NCBI RefSeq assembly: GCF_029784155.1
Contig: NC_073692.1
Location: forward strand, 418,062,352 to 418,126,351
Direction: 5' to 3'
Length of the DNA: 64,000 nt
Source: Uranotaenia lowii
Lineage: Eukaryota > Arthropoda > Insecta > Diptera > Culicidae
The notes under the pieces are model-generated. The model had not been told where the DNA came from. It searched no databases and was given only the letters and a program-made list of their open reading frames with translations. Shown here in pieces: positions 1 through 12,269 of this stretch. The translations under genes were made by a program, and so were the position numbers. Positions within the stretch are counted from its first letter, which is position 1. Every line of letters begins with the position of its first letter.

Positions 1-29
1 TCATTTAGTCACTTAACCCTTCAAAACCC

Positions 30-580
30 ATTTTTTTGTCACTGAAAAATTAACAGAAGGCAAATTTTATAGATAAGGAAAAATTTTTGAGACAGTTTTT
101 CAAAAATTGCATAACCACAGGGACACAAGGACTTGATTTTCAGTACTTTTTCGGTTGTAGTGTTTGTAGTGAGTGAGGCATGGAAGGGTAAAAACGATTT
201 ATTGAAGAGTATTTAAAAGGTTAGATTCGTCAATGTTATGATTTTGTTTTGTATAATCTGATATGGCTTCCAAAGTTCCAAAAGCTCACCAACACGAAAA
301 CTAGTAGATTTAAATAAAATTTATCTCTGTGCATGAGGACTTTTTAATGATTGTTTGATGATTGGTATTGTGATGAATACATGAAAACTGATCGTTGATG
401 TCTGTCTCGGAATGGTTATTCTATATTACAATCTTAGAGAAGATGGTCGCGTGTTGTGAGTGGTTAGTCGTCGCGTTTACCACAGTTTTTACACACTTCA
501 ACCACTTTTCCTAAATTTTGAAACATAGCAATAATTTATATAATTTTTATTAAAATTTTTCTACATATCACTTAGATATT
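30..580 (+). repeat. Dispersed repeat shared with 60110-60380
   Basis: Two blocks, about 30-165 and 483-580, match the continuous stretch at 60110-60380. Shared stretches include tcaaaaattgcataa, cagtactttttcggttg and cctaaattttgaaacat. The intervening ~310 bases (170-480) are absent from the other copy and look like an insertion or a divergent segment. No coding frame is shared. The class is unknown. Confidence 0.6.
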
Positions 581-589
581 CCAATTAAT

Positions 590-1120
590 ATGAGAAGTTA
601 GGTAATGTTGTACAATTTTTCTCGAATTGCTTTTGTTGTTTCCCACCCCCGCCTTTTGACGGGGCTTATGTTTCATCGCTTCAACCTAACTTAGGATAAT
701 TTTTTTTCTCAACAACTGCTTGTCAAACAGTTTTCATCCGTAGGGGTTGTGAGGTTTTCATATTAAGTAAAAAGTAAAGTAAGTAAAAATAATGATTGAC
801 TTTAGTTTTAAGCTGATTTTAGCGTCAATAGGAATACAAAAATAACAACCTGATAAGCACGACACTGAAATAAATAGCTTCCCTACAAACATAAAATTGC
901 ATTGGAAATGATAACTCAAGTCGTTCACAATGTTACTATGAATCACAATTCGAACCAAATAATAAAACGATTGTAAAACTGGTTACTGGAAGTCGGTTTA
1001 GATCGGATATGATGAAAAGTTCGCCATGTTAACATATTCTGAAGAAAATTTCGTTCAATTTCTTCACCCGGCCAGGCTTCAAGTCAGAAAACAACTTTTA
1101 TCTCTCTTTGCATCCAGAGC
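590..1120. other. AT-rich stretch, nothing recognised
   Basis: No coding signal, RNA gene or clear repeat could be supported here. Confidence 0.5.
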
Positions 1121-1128
1121 GGTGCAAC

Positions 1129-4100
1129 CAGAGATGCCACACGTTCCGATTTTCTGGTTTTTATACCGATTTTAGACAAAATTTTTAATCAAGAATCTGT
1201 TTACACTGAATACCGATATTTGACAAAACGTACCGATTTAATTACAATTTTTGAAAAATTCTTTCAGAGAGGAAAATTATTTCCAAAATATGATTATAAA
1301 TATCCGAACCATTATTAACCAGCAAGTCTCAGCGTCTTTGTCTTTTATGTCAACTGCCTTGAGATCAAATCGTGATCAGCAAATAATATGGTGAATTAGA
1401 GATTATAGTAGATAAGACGTTAAAAGCAGTGTTCCGAAAATCAATCAAAATAAACACTCAGAATACGTTTAATTTGAAATATTTTGACTTTATAATAAGA
1501 AAGCACCTCTCGCAACTTCTTCGCCCGACTGATAGCAATCTCGATCAGCGTTCAATCAGCAATGCCAACCGAGTCGCATCATTCAGAATCATAATAGATT
1601 TTGATAACTTTTGCAGCAGTTTTCTATGAATTCTTCAGATCAGGCATGAAAATTTTCATTCAGTCACGTTGACGGCGAAATTTATTTTGGATCACTATAC
1701 CCAAGAAAATATGATCAGTCATGGGTCATGTCATGACAGAAATATTCCGAAAATGTGAATGTAAATACCATTCATATTCACGTGATGTAAATATATGTCA
1801 CGTATGAGAGGAGGGGGCAATGAATGAAATTTTAGAACCAAATGGAAATAAAAAAAAGCGTCTAGGAAAGTAATTTTTTATACTTTTTATGCAGGTCTCC
1901 TACAATGGGGCATCGGGAGACCATGTGTATTGGGCCTAAATTCCTTCTTGTCCTCAATGTCCGACGGTACAACTCGACTGGCTGGTGGTGATGCTGTGCC
2001 TGCCGAATGTATAGCCGAAGGCCGAATGGGCGTCGTCTCACTTCGTGTAACCGAGGATTAATCTTCGGCCACACACTATGGTTAGTTAGAATTTGCCGTA
2101 GAATAACATTTGAAAATCTGCTTGGCAAACAAAGCTGCAAAAAAAACATTGGTGATATTTCTCATGACCCATTTTAACTATCATTTCATGACTGATATAT
2201 TGGAGATTTCAATGATCAATGACAGAATGGAAAAATCTTTCTTTTCCTAAATAATCATTCATAGCATGCTTTCCTTTCAAAAAAATCTTAAACAAACGAC
2301 ATGTGAGAAAAGAATGGGTCACTAGTGGCAGTTTTTGTCTCATGACTATGACATTATCCCGTCCCTGCTTCAGATGTTTCATAAGACATATATTTTTTTT
2401 TTTTGTTTCGATTATAGTCGTTTTACCATCTTTATGGCATTCGCGACTTTATCAACGGTGCAGTTGGCAGATCATTATTGAAAAACTTATCCGGTACAAC
2501 CCTGGCTCGAACTCGCGGACATCGGCTCAGGAGACAACAGACTTGCCAACTGAGCTATATCACAAGCCCTTTACGACATAATGAAATCTCACGCGAACAT
2601 TGGTTTTGCAAATATCGCATATCGGAGATGAATGAGATACAAACTGATCCATTCTAAATGTCACTCACTCAGTATCCGCCTGGCATATTTGAAATTGAAA
2701 ACACGGCTAGTGTAAAAAAAACGCTGTAAAATCAAATAAATTTATTAATTGGCTATGTTTAAAATCAATCAACATTTGCAAATGATCGGTTGCATGTATC
2801 ACTCACTCACTGCCTGAACCATTCACTCCAGATCCTAGACAAACATGATTATACGGCATCGCTCATTGTCATTGGTGAGATTCCAATTTGGTGATGGTGC
2901 TTCACTGTTTTGACGACAAGCATCGTGCGAGGTGATCTATATTTTAGCGATAATAGTACGAACGATGATCGGAAAGGTCCAGTAACAATCAATAACAAAA
3001 CCCGATCGCTGTACGTTCAGTTGCGAAGTGCAATCAGGAACATTCATTCATTAGTTGGGAAGAATGACAGCTTGCTGATAAATTCCTTGAAAGAAAAAGG
3101 AACATTCATTAAAAATGAGTGATTTTCGGAACTCTGGTTAATAGCTCTTACTTCGAAGATGTATGTATAAAACTCCAAATCCGCTCTTCTGTGTCAAAAT
3201 GGCACTATTGGAAGTTTGGAGGCTTTTAACTTTATTCGGATGCATACAAATAAAACAATTTCTTCAAGGACCTCAAAAAATTCTTTTAATCTTTCAATTT
3301 GCATCATTACTTTTTGATGGACCAAAACTCCCTAATCAGACTTTGAGTGTTAATTTGTCAACCTTCGCTCAAAATCGCTATATCTCTCTTGTTTCTTAAT
3401 TATAACTTATATTTTTGAAAACCTCGTGTTGTTAATGAAATATTTTAAATATCGCAGCGCTCATGTTATTACACCACTAGAACCAGTAGGAAATTGGCTT
3501 TCTTGTGTACTTAAACTTGATGCGAAAATGTTGCGTTTATATACTCAAAATCCAGTTAAAAGTTGTATTGCATTAAACTGTTGCATGAAAATCTGAAATA
3601 AATGCAAATTGACGAAAAGTTCGAAAAACAACTACTTTTGAAAATTCGTTAAAAATTCTGTGTCATGTATTTTGAAAAGTACAGTTTTTTCCACTATTTT
3701 CAATTTTTGTGGTCATGTTTTAAAACAAAAATTTAAAAAAATACACACTTATGTGCAACGTATAGCTTTTAAATTCAGATTTCTTAGACTCTAAGTGATT
3801 TTTTTTAAGCATTCCGTAGCTGATCCGCAGACTGAAGTGTTTAAACTGAAAATGGTCTGAACAAAATATTTGAATTACTTTACGAGGTATCCAAAACAGT
3901 AAATTTTGTAATAATTGGTTGAGAAACAAGAAAAATATACTGGTTTTAGTAAGGAATGTCAAATTGACACTCCAGGGACTGTAAGGGGTAAAAATTCTTG
4001 TACGAATTAGGGTAAAATAAATTTGTGCATTTTTTGGTAAAAATGATGTACATTACAAGTATTTGAAAAATGACGGTTTTCACTCAATAATCAAAATTAT

Positions 4101-4982
4101 TGAAGACCGCGAGTAGTTTTGATTGCTGAAAAAAAGTGATTGAGGTTTTCTTTGCGAATTTTTTTTCTAAATGTGAAAAAAGTGGGAAATTTGACAAAAT
4201 TTTAAACTGCACCGAACTTTTGATACTTATAAAACTATGATTCAAATCGTTTCGCAGTCTTCAACTAAGTTGCTAAATGAATTAAGATCTTTAATAACAC
4301 ATTCTCAATGACTTTCTTGAAAGATGTCAGAAATAGTTCTTATCTTATCTTTTTCTATTCCAATTTCTCAAAATTGTAGAATTCATTTTTTTCACAACGT
4401 TGTACTTCTTAAACAAGAACAGGAAAGATCCGAATCCAAAATTGAATAAGATAAGAAATTGATTCAAAATCAGCTTTTATTTAGTTTTCATGTAGCTTTA
4501 TTAGTTTTCAATGCAGTTGTCATAGCACGATTTTACCAAAAACTAACCAATTTTTAAATTACCACCTGCCATATCACCATAACTAGGGGTAATAATTAAA
4601 ATCTTACAAATGTTTGTGTTTTGGATGTCCATATCTTCCAAAATCACTTATGAAAACATAAGCATCAAAAATACTGTTCCCCTGTCTAAATATAGAATTT
4701 TGTTGCCTAAAAATACTCAATGATATTAGAATTTTGAGAAAATAAATCGGAACATCCGCAGTGGACTGTTTCTTTAACAAAATATATGATGTTTTAAATT
4801 GGCGATATAAGGAAAATTGCATTTTTTTTATATTCTTTCAATAACCTTGGTTTTAAAAGCTACGAAAACAAAATTGGGTATTTAAACGGTATTTTTTACG
4901 GTTTACACGTTAAACTGGAATTTTCATAAAGAACACCGATTTCCTCGGGGTTGAAAATGCCGATTTTAATGTGGCATCACTT
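1129..4982. mobile_element. hAT-like non-autonomous element 1 (3.85 kb) with perfect 8-bp TSD
   Basis: The left end is CAGAGATGCCAC and the right end is GTGGCATCACTT, so the terminal inverted repeats read CA/AA-GNGATGCCAC. The element is flanked on both sides by the identical octamer GGTGCAAC (1121-1128 and 4983-4990). An 8-bp duplication with CAG-type ends is the hallmark of hAT elements. Subterminal regions carry repeated ACCGATTTT-type motifs, as in element 2 (21532-23675). No transposase frame is recognisable. The interior holds a SINE (2390-2573) and segments (3170-3350, 3540-3960, 4080-4330) found again at 44.1-45.6 kb. Confidence 0.8.
2390..2573 (-). mobile_element. tRNA-derived SINE, full length with poly-A end
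   Basis: On the minus strand the head reads GATATAGCTCAGTTGGCAAG, a perfect A box, followed about 45 nt later by the B box GAGTTCGAGCC. The body runs toward lower coordinates and ends in an A-rich tail (T-run at about 2391-2404 on the plus strand). Internal RNA polymerase III promoter boxes are expected from the tRNA origin. It lies inside hAT-like element 1, so it either inserted there or moved with it. A 5'-truncated relative of its tail is at about 47035-47080. Confidence 0.78.
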
Positions 4983-5384
4983 GGTGCAACCACATTGCTA
5001 AAAATTAGATGGTGTATGGGAAATAATAATATCACAGTAGACCAAAAAAGTCCTCCAAAGTAGAATTTAGAGCATTTGGGAAGCTTTTGGGAACATGCAT
5101 ATAATTAAAAGGAAAATAGCTCCTCATGTTATTTTAAAGTAATTTTTGGGGAAAATTTAGTTATGAGAAGATACTTGCAAGACACGCCGACTGTACAATC
5201 AGCTCTGACATGAGAGCAGACATTCCAGAAGTGCATTTAGAATTAATCTATAAAAAATCTTAATCATTTTAAATTTTTTCCAGTATCATAAAAAACTTAA
5301 GCACTGCAATGACTCCAGAAAAAAGATAAAAATTTGTAACTTTGTTTAACAGAAAACAGGATGATCAGCTTTTTGCATGTTATA

Positions 5385-5690
5385 ATAGACTGAGTCGATT
5401 TGGGGTCATTTTTGAATTTTTCAAACCCTGGGGTCTAAAAAGCTTCGTCTTGGTCCAAAACTCATCCATGATTTTTTGTAAAATTTTTAAGTAACGTTTA
5501 CATGAGTAAATTTCAACTTTTAGGTTTGTATGGGAAAATTGAATATTTTGTACTGAAAAATCAACATCATTTTTGTTTCTTCTGTGGAACCGGACCAGCT
5601 AATGGTTTTTGTGCCAATTAATAAAATTCCTAAAGGAAATTTTCCGCTGAACAATTTTGTCGAAGACCGTCACTATAAATGTTTATATGA
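5385..5690 (+). repeat. Dispersed repeat family D, copy 1
   Basis: Starts near agactgagtcgatttggggt and includes tattttgtactgaaaaatca and tgtttcttctgtggaaccg. The same order of motifs occurs inverted at 11283-11590 and diverged at 43145-43600. No protein is recognised. It may be a non-coding transposon fragment. Confidence 0.7.
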
Positions 5691-5779
5691 TTATTTCTAA
5701 TATTTTTTTTCTTTTAACGGGGAAATGCGAAATGAAGGACGAAATTTTATAAAGCCACTGCGGTGGTGCACTGAAGTGG

Positions 5780-6300
5780 ACGGGGTGATGTCCCTGACAA
5801 GTTCGAATTCGTTTTTGCCGATAAGTTTGCAAGAAAGTGTTTGATCTGGCAAGATATATACAGCTGCGGACGAAAAACTCCGGTTTTTGTGAAAACCAAG
5901 ACCATGGAATCCGAAATGTACAAGGAGGAGTGCCTAAAAAACGTTTTTTTCCGTAAATTAGATCTCACAAAGGACCAGTAAAGTTTTCGCCAGATTTGGC
6001 AAGCTGCCACTACAGCTAGGAGGTTCCACAGTGGTATTGGGCCAACGGGTGGATTTTGTCGAAAAGGACATCAACCCACCCAACTGCCCTCAATTCCGCT
6101 CTATCGATAAATTTTGGGCAATTGTCAAGCAGAAGATGAAGAAGAATGGTAGAATGACTTGGGATGCAACAGAGATGAAGAGATTGTGGAACAAAATGGC
6201 CGCAGAGGTCAGCGAATAGGGTGTCCAAACTATGATGAGTGGTACTCTTCGAAAAGTTCGAAAATTCATTAAAACACTATCGGAATATTTTTTTCATATT
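5780..6300 (+). pseudogene. Degenerate ITmD37E-like mariner transposase, 3' part
   Basis: Pieces of transposase are readable in different frames. The first has FADKFARKCLIWQDIYSCGR, then KTKTMESEMYKEECLKN. After a stop comes PDLASCHYS, carrying the second catalytic Asp. After a frameshift comes 6031-6219 with VEKDINPPNCPQFRSIDKFW and the conserved C-terminal part ending near VRKFI. Tc1/mariner transposases are DDE/D nucleases that cut and join transposon ends. In the usual P-P-N-x-P-x-x-R-P-I-E-K-F-W block the catalytic Glu is Asp here (SIDKFW). At least one frameshift and several stops show the copy is dead. Terminal repeats were not found. Confidence 0.8.
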
Positions 6301-6309
6301 ATTTTTTCT

Positions 6310-7480
6310 TTGAAGTGCAATAAAAACCCTACATTTTAAGTACAAAACAATTTCATTTCGTTTACATAGATCTGAGATAGACCCGTTTTAAGGCGTTCAG
6401 ATTCATCGTGATCCATGCTTTATTCATCTGTACTCAGCAATCTCCAGCTGCAGTTTTAATTTTCAAAAGGTTGATCCTGATTTATGCTAAAATTTATGAA
6501 AATGATACCTTCAAGAAAAATTTATTCTTAGTTGAGTCAGCTAGTTAGAAATAAAACTTAATTTGAGTTCAACTTGGTTGGCTACACACATCAATGGATT
6601 TGGAAATCGCCAAATGCTCGAAATTTTCTTCCATGTTCAAGTTTACATACATTTTTTTTTTTATTATTTTTCACTGTTCATGAGATTTCATCTTAAAAAA
6701 CACCGAACAATTCGTATTCTTCAATTCTTCGTCTTGCCAAGCCAACAGCTTGCTGACAAATTCTTAAAAAAATAATAATAATTCTTCAGTCATCATTCAT
6801 GCGAATATTTTGCCTTATTTTTCCATTCATTCAATTCGATTTTCCGAACGATGACACAGCTGACAAACTTAAGATAAATGTTGCAATCCAATTGGCAGAG
6901 AGGAAAATTTTCCACGGAAGTACAAGAACGAAAACGCCACCCAGCCAGGCTAGCTTATTGACTTTGTTCTTCTTTTCAACGAACCGCACATGCACGGCGA
7001 GAACACAATCCAATTCGGAAGCTCAAAGATCGAACCAATTGCATTTATTCTTCGGAACTGGAAATCGCACCACAGCCCCACAGCTCGCAATCGCACATTC
7101 ATATTTCCTTGCATTTGCTTCCGCTTCGAGGAAATTCTGCTTCCGTTATACGAGGGAACCTTAACATTCTGGTTCATTTTTCACTGGCGGATTTTCATTT
7201 CCCGGATCAAGTTTTCTTTGTGACGGAACTGGTCGAAAAAAAATCAATTATTGTATTTATCAAGCTACTTTTTTTATTTTTATAATGCAAAAAATATATT
7301 TGTAAGAGTTTTATAAAACATAGTTCACTTTGAAATTGCATTCAAGAGCTTCGTCTGTTAACGTAGCCCAACCTCCTCATTGTTGAAGGAAAATATATTA
7401 CCCGAAGGTAGTCCACTAGAGCGAAATAATACCTGCTGAAAACGTACGAGATATGATTCACCTGATTTGAGGTCGGGCAA
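6310..7480. other. Intergenic stretch, nothing recognised
   Basis: Short frames occur on both strands over 6800-7200, but none shows a domain, a splice-supported structure or consistent codon use. Confidence 0.4.
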
Positions 7481-7493
7481 ATAAAGTCCAAAT

Positions 7494-7733
7494 GTGATAA
7501 TGGGACCGAAACTAAGATCCTTCTTTCTCCATGCATCCGCTAGGCTCCAATCTTTCTCAGAACTGCAGCCAATCTTATGCGTAATGGCGTCCCGAATGGT
7601 AATAAAAATCACCCGCATTCTCAGAAAACTACCGACTGGTTTGGATTCTTCCTGGTACTTCGGAAGCAAATTTTATGTCGAGGTCAACGGGGATCATAAA
7701 ACTTATTACCGCGGTATTGCGCAGGGGACATAA
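7494..7733 (+). pseudogene. Possible non-LTR reverse transcriptase fragment
   Basis: The plus-strand frame ends with FGSKFYVEVNG and then YYRGIAQGT. This resembles the reverse-transcriptase stretch where a strand such as RKFYVxVNG precedes the G-(I/V)-P-Q-G motif of jockey-group LINEs. The frame stops right after GIAQGT, where the Pro is Ala. The similarity is short, and the minus strand is also open here, so the call is tentative. Confidence 0.3.
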
Positions 7734-7739
7734 AAATAG

Positions 7740-10000
7740 TGAATATAATTCCTATTTATCTATGACAGATTCACGAGCAATGCGAATCAAATCCCAGGGG
7801 GTGAGAAAAAAATATAAAATTTTTCCATCCATCTCTGTGTAAACTCTAAGCTAATTTGCAATCCAAATCGAATGGAAAAAGAAACGATGACTGTAAGAGA
7901 ATCGGAAGATCTTCTTGGCATTTCCACCACCATAGCAAAAGAACATGCTGAAAGATGCTGCAGCATGCATATGTATGTATGTTATGTACGTGTGAAGGCC
8001 AAACGGATGCTGTAAGTTGGCTAGTGTCTGAATGGACATAAATAACCTCCAGTTGAGAAGATTGTCTAGTACTACAAACAGGGAATGGATTCTTGTGAAT
8101 TTGAAATTTTGATTGCACAAGTCACTTTAACACGGAATGTTAAACTGGAGTGCCTCTCCTGAAATAAAATCGGAAAGTCTAAAGGTAAATAAAAGGTAAC
8201 ATGAAATTTTTATCATTGCAGATTTTTACGAATAAACACTTTTTTATATAATTTTATTAGGAAGTGAAAAGATTATTTCATTACTCTTACAGTAATAAAA
8301 ACAGTTAGGTAGAGTCTCACTAAATCTATTTCGAAATTTTATTAAAATAAATCCCATCTGAAGTTGATTGCCCGTACGATTGAATCACTCCTCACTATTG
8401 GTATCCAACACACAAAAAAGTGCCAAACTAACTTTATCAAGAAATCCGAACCGTAGATAACTGTTCAATCCATCAATTAGAGAACGAAATAAAATACCCG
8501 GAAGCAGTTTCGACTGGAAAATACACATTCGGGATTTCCAATTCGGGCGTAATGTACAAACTTTCGCAGAAGTTCGCTTTCCCTCTGCTGTCCACATCCG
8601 GAATCTGGAACCGGACAAACAGAACAATATGCAAAGTTTATCACATTATCCACCGTCCTCCCTCTTCCGGTTATCTCCTGTTGACCTCAACCAACATGGG
8701 AGGACTTCAGTACTTTCAATCTCCAAATCGGAGCACCGGTCTCAAACTTCCGTATTATTAGTTTCGATTAAACTAGACCGTAAAACAGAACGATAACAAT
8801 TTTACAAATTGTCGTACATAAATCGGGGACCCATTAACAACCCAGGATTTGGTTGGTCCTTCCCAAGGTTTACCTTTCCTCGGTGGCTGAAAACACAAGC
8901 ACCAAGTCTCGGATTAAGCTCGAGGCAACACAAACGGAACGTGGAACTGTTTCGGTTGGATCCATCCTTAGGTAGATTTGTTCCCTGGCCGAAGGAAACT
9001 GGTGAACGTGATGAACGAGACCTCGAGACTGAAGAGCAACTTCCGACCCAGCTGCTGGAGATATCTGGCTGGTAGCAGGAACTCCGACGGACACGTGCGT
9101 GATGTTTATTGGAATGGTGTGTGCTAACCTGTACCAGACGTTCAAGGTAAATTCTTATTCCATTAGACACGGATTTGTTGGGCAATTTACTTGTACCATT
9201 TTCATGTGTCATTCAATACTCAATAAAAATTGCAAAAAGTATTGAACAATATTTACTGAAATAAAATAAAACGTTTGGGGTCAGAGGGTTCTGAGTGCCC
9301 AAGTGATAGTTTCAAATGGTTTCAAAATTGTCATGGATCTCGATTTTTAATGTATGTTCCGATTAATTAGAAAACCTCAGTATTGCACCAGATGTAGATT
9401 GTATGAAGAATCGATTGGTTTACCTACTTAGCTCAAAATTCATAATTTTGGTTCTTACATCCATCTGACCCTGCGAGCCTCAATTATGAAATTGGTAATG
9501 ATGTCATGAATTCGTGAACAGTCGGACATTTGTTGGTAAATCTAGTAAATATCATTCTGAAATCATATCCTTCTTTGCTTAAAACTGTATAATTGTTAAA
9601 GTCTGAAAGGATTCCTGAAATTCCTGGGATAAAACAAAAAGGACTGATGTCATAATATGTACACTCTCATATGCATCTGTTAAAATGACACTTTACCACT
9701 CCTAGGATATTCGTGACTTTTTGAAAGATTGTGAACGACGTTCCCATATTTAGTATGTTGAAAAAATAAAAATAGAATTTGTCATCATCGAAGGTAACAT
9801 TTTGTCAGGTTGATGTTAAAAGCATCCTTTGTCAAGCCAAACTTTTAGAAGTTGCTCAAGACTGTGCACTTCGGTTTTGTACTAGAAATCATCCACCAAT
9901 ATACACTGCGTAAATATACCACCCGCTTGTTCAAGAAGACACTCGAGTCCATCCAGAGAGAATGTGCTAATGTATGCGTTCATTCGTTTGGAGCATATCT
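7740..10000. other. Stretch without recognised gene; GC-richer island at 8540-9140
   Basis: 8540-9140 is more GC-rich than its surroundings and open in several frames on both strands (88-136 codons). No frame shows a motif I recognise or convincing codon bias. It could be an eroded transposon or a conserved non-coding block. Confidence 0.35.
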
Positions 10001-10115
10001 CTCAGATTTAAGCTTTTTTTTTTGTCAGATTTAAGCTTTTTTTCCTCAGATTTATGCTTTTATCTCTTATTCTTTCAAGGCAAAAAAAGCTTAAATCTGA
10101 GAAAAAAAAAAGCTT
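10000..10115. repeat. AT-rich inverted repeat / hairpin
   Basis: TCAGATTTAAGC with a T-run (three tandem variants, about 10006-10060) is followed by its complement at about 10084-10112 (GCTTAAATCTGA). The RNA or single strand could fold into a stem of 18-20 bp with alternative pairings. Confidence 0.65.
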
Positions 10116-10464
10116 AAAAACGACATTCACCAGCACTTATTTAAAAGATGTTGGTCACATGATACATAAATAGGCAAACCGTGTAACGTTGCCGGGATCT
10201 GTTTATGCCCCACACAAAGACTATTTGTGGAGTTCTCAAAAAGTGATGACAACCTTCCAGATTTTGATAGATCTTCCAGACTTTTCGGACTTCTACCAGA
10301 CCTTTTTTCAGTTTTCCAGACTTCCAGACTTTTAACATTTCTTCCAGACAATTCCAGCCTTTTTGTTAGGACATAAATTGTTCACAGAAACAATGAAATA
10401 AGAATTTATGAATTTATGATAAGAATTTATGAATGACGAACTTAAAAGTATTTGAAAGCTATTA

Positions 10465-11040
10465 ATAATACTTACTAACTTACTTAATGATCCCGCGTCG
10501 ATCCTCCGGTGCACAGGACCGTGATAAAAGACCTCCACTGTTGACGATCCGGAGCCAGCGTCTTCACCTGGTCCCAGTCAAGATTCTCGTAGACAGTTCG
10601 TATTCCAGCGGCTAGGCCTCGCCGCCACGATTTTTTGGGTCTGCCTCTTCTTCGATGTCCTTCTGGATGCCAATCTAGCGCCTCTCTGCAAATCTCGTTT
10701 TCATCTTTCGGCAGCGTGTGCCCAATCCATCTCCACTTACGTTCCCGAATCACGATTTCTTGCGCCCTTTGATGACACCGGCGATGTAGTTCCTCGTTTT
10801 AGATCCAGTTGCCAGGCAGGCCACCAAGCGCGGATGATATTCCGCAGGCAGCGATTTACAAATACTTGCTGTTTTCGCGTCGTCACCGCATATGTGCACC
10901 AAGTTTCGCACCCGTACAGCAATACGGATTTGACGTTTGAGTTGAAGATTCGGATTTTCGTTCATACAGAGATCTGGCGTGACCACCAGATATTTCGAAG
11001 ACTCGCAAACACAAATCGGGCCATTCTGATCCGGGGATTT
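10465..11040 (-). pseudogene. RTE-type non-LTR retrotransposon, 3' end of ORF2 (copy A)
   Basis: Reading the minus strand from 11040, conserved C-terminal RTE/JAM-like blocks appear in order: FASLRNIWWSRQIS; NSNVKS; then in another frame LYGCETWCTYAVTTRKQQVF with NRCLRNIIRAWWP; then RKWRWIGHTLPKDENEICRE, HRRRGRPKKSWRR and DRQQWRSF. The 3' end is a TAAG-rich tail (ttaagtaagttagtaagt), as expected for RTE elements. Frame changes and stops show it is dead, and it is 5'-truncated near 11040. It is the same family as copy B at 51906-52790. Confidence 0.88.
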
Positions 11041-11282
11041 TGATCATATTATCCTAAAAAACGATCACGTTTGTCTACCGACTGCCTTTTTTTTGTACCG
11101 AGAGGTTTTGAGGTTAATTGTCTCGTCTCATCTGTACACGCTCAGCAAGTGTGTGTGTAAGAAATGTAAAAAAAAAACTCTATTGAATGACTACTTTTTA
11201 CACACACTGCACTCTGCAGTGCTGTCAATTGAATTTATCGTTTTTCAATGCCAAAAGACATACCCCTGTTAAATAGCTAATA

Positions 11283-11590
11283 ACTTTTTTGCTTAAAAAG
11301 ATACGAAGTAACGTTCTTCAACAAAGTTGTTAAGCGGGAAATTTCCTTAAAATTTATTAATTGGTAGAAAAACCTTTAACAGGCTCGGTTCCACAGAAGA
11401 AACAAAAAGAATGTTTCAGTACAAAATATTCAATTTCCCCTCACAAACATAAAAATCCAAATCTACTGATGTAATCTTTACTTAAAAATTTTACGAAAAA
11501 TTGTGGATGGATTTTGAACCAAAACAAAGCTTTTAAGACCCCTGGGTTTGAGAAATTAAAAAATGACCACAAATCGACTCAGTCTAATGC
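11283..11590 (-). repeat. Dispersed repeat family D, copy 2 (inverted)
   Basis: The reverse complement begins agactgagtcgatttgtggt and carries gaatattttgtactgaaa and tgtttcttctgtggaacc in the same order as 5385-5690. Confidence 0.7.
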
Positions 11591-11710
11591 GACAGGTGTT
11601 TGGTTCTCATGATATCCAACAGAATTAGAAAAAACCTAATACTTTGTAGGGAAAATAAGGGCATAATGGCCACCTTAAGAAAACACTGATTTTACTATAG
11701 AAAACAGCTT

Positions 11711-12210
11711 NNNNNNNNNNNNNNNNNNNNNNNNNNNNNNNNNNNNNNNNNNNNNNNNNNNNNNNNNNNNNNNNNNNNNNNNNNNNNNNNNNNNNNNNNN
11801 NNNNNNNNNNNNNNNNNNNNNNNNNNNNNNNNNNNNNNNNNNNNNNNNNNNNNNNNNNNNNNNNNNNNNNNNNNNNNNNNNNNNNNNNNNNNNNNNNNNN
11901 NNNNNNNNNNNNNNNNNNNNNNNNNNNNNNNNNNNNNNNNNNNNNNNNNNNNNNNNNNNNNNNNNNNNNNNNNNNNNNNNNNNNNNNNNNNNNNNNNNNN
12001 NNNNNNNNNNNNNNNNNNNNNNNNNNNNNNNNNNNNNNNNNNNNNNNNNNNNNNNNNNNNNNNNNNNNNNNNNNNNNNNNNNNNNNNNNNNNNNNNNNNN
12101 NNNNNNNNNNNNNNNNNNNNNNNNNNNNNNNNNNNNNNNNNNNNNNNNNNNNNNNNNNNNNNNNNNNNNNNNNNNNNNNNNNNNNNNNNNNNNNNNNNNN
12201 NNNNNNNNNN
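11711..12210. other. Assembly gap, 500 N
   Basis: Exactly 500 N, the size often used for a scaffold gap of unknown length. The right side abuts a degenerate tandem repeat, so the gap probably reflects repeat collapse. Translated frames through it are meaningless. Confidence 0.99.
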
Positions 12211-12269
12211 TCCAAACACAACATAAATTTGTGCGAAATAGAATGATTTTATTTTTGCTGTGAAAAATA

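Noticed and set aside
7342..7669. Minus-strand frame of 103 codons
   Set aside because: It is opposite a plus-strand frame that better resembles a reverse-transcriptase fragment. No family was recognised.
8802..9212. 136-codon minus frame and overlapping frames on both strands
   Set aside because: Several frames are open at once in a GC-richer patch. None has a recognisable motif or splice support.
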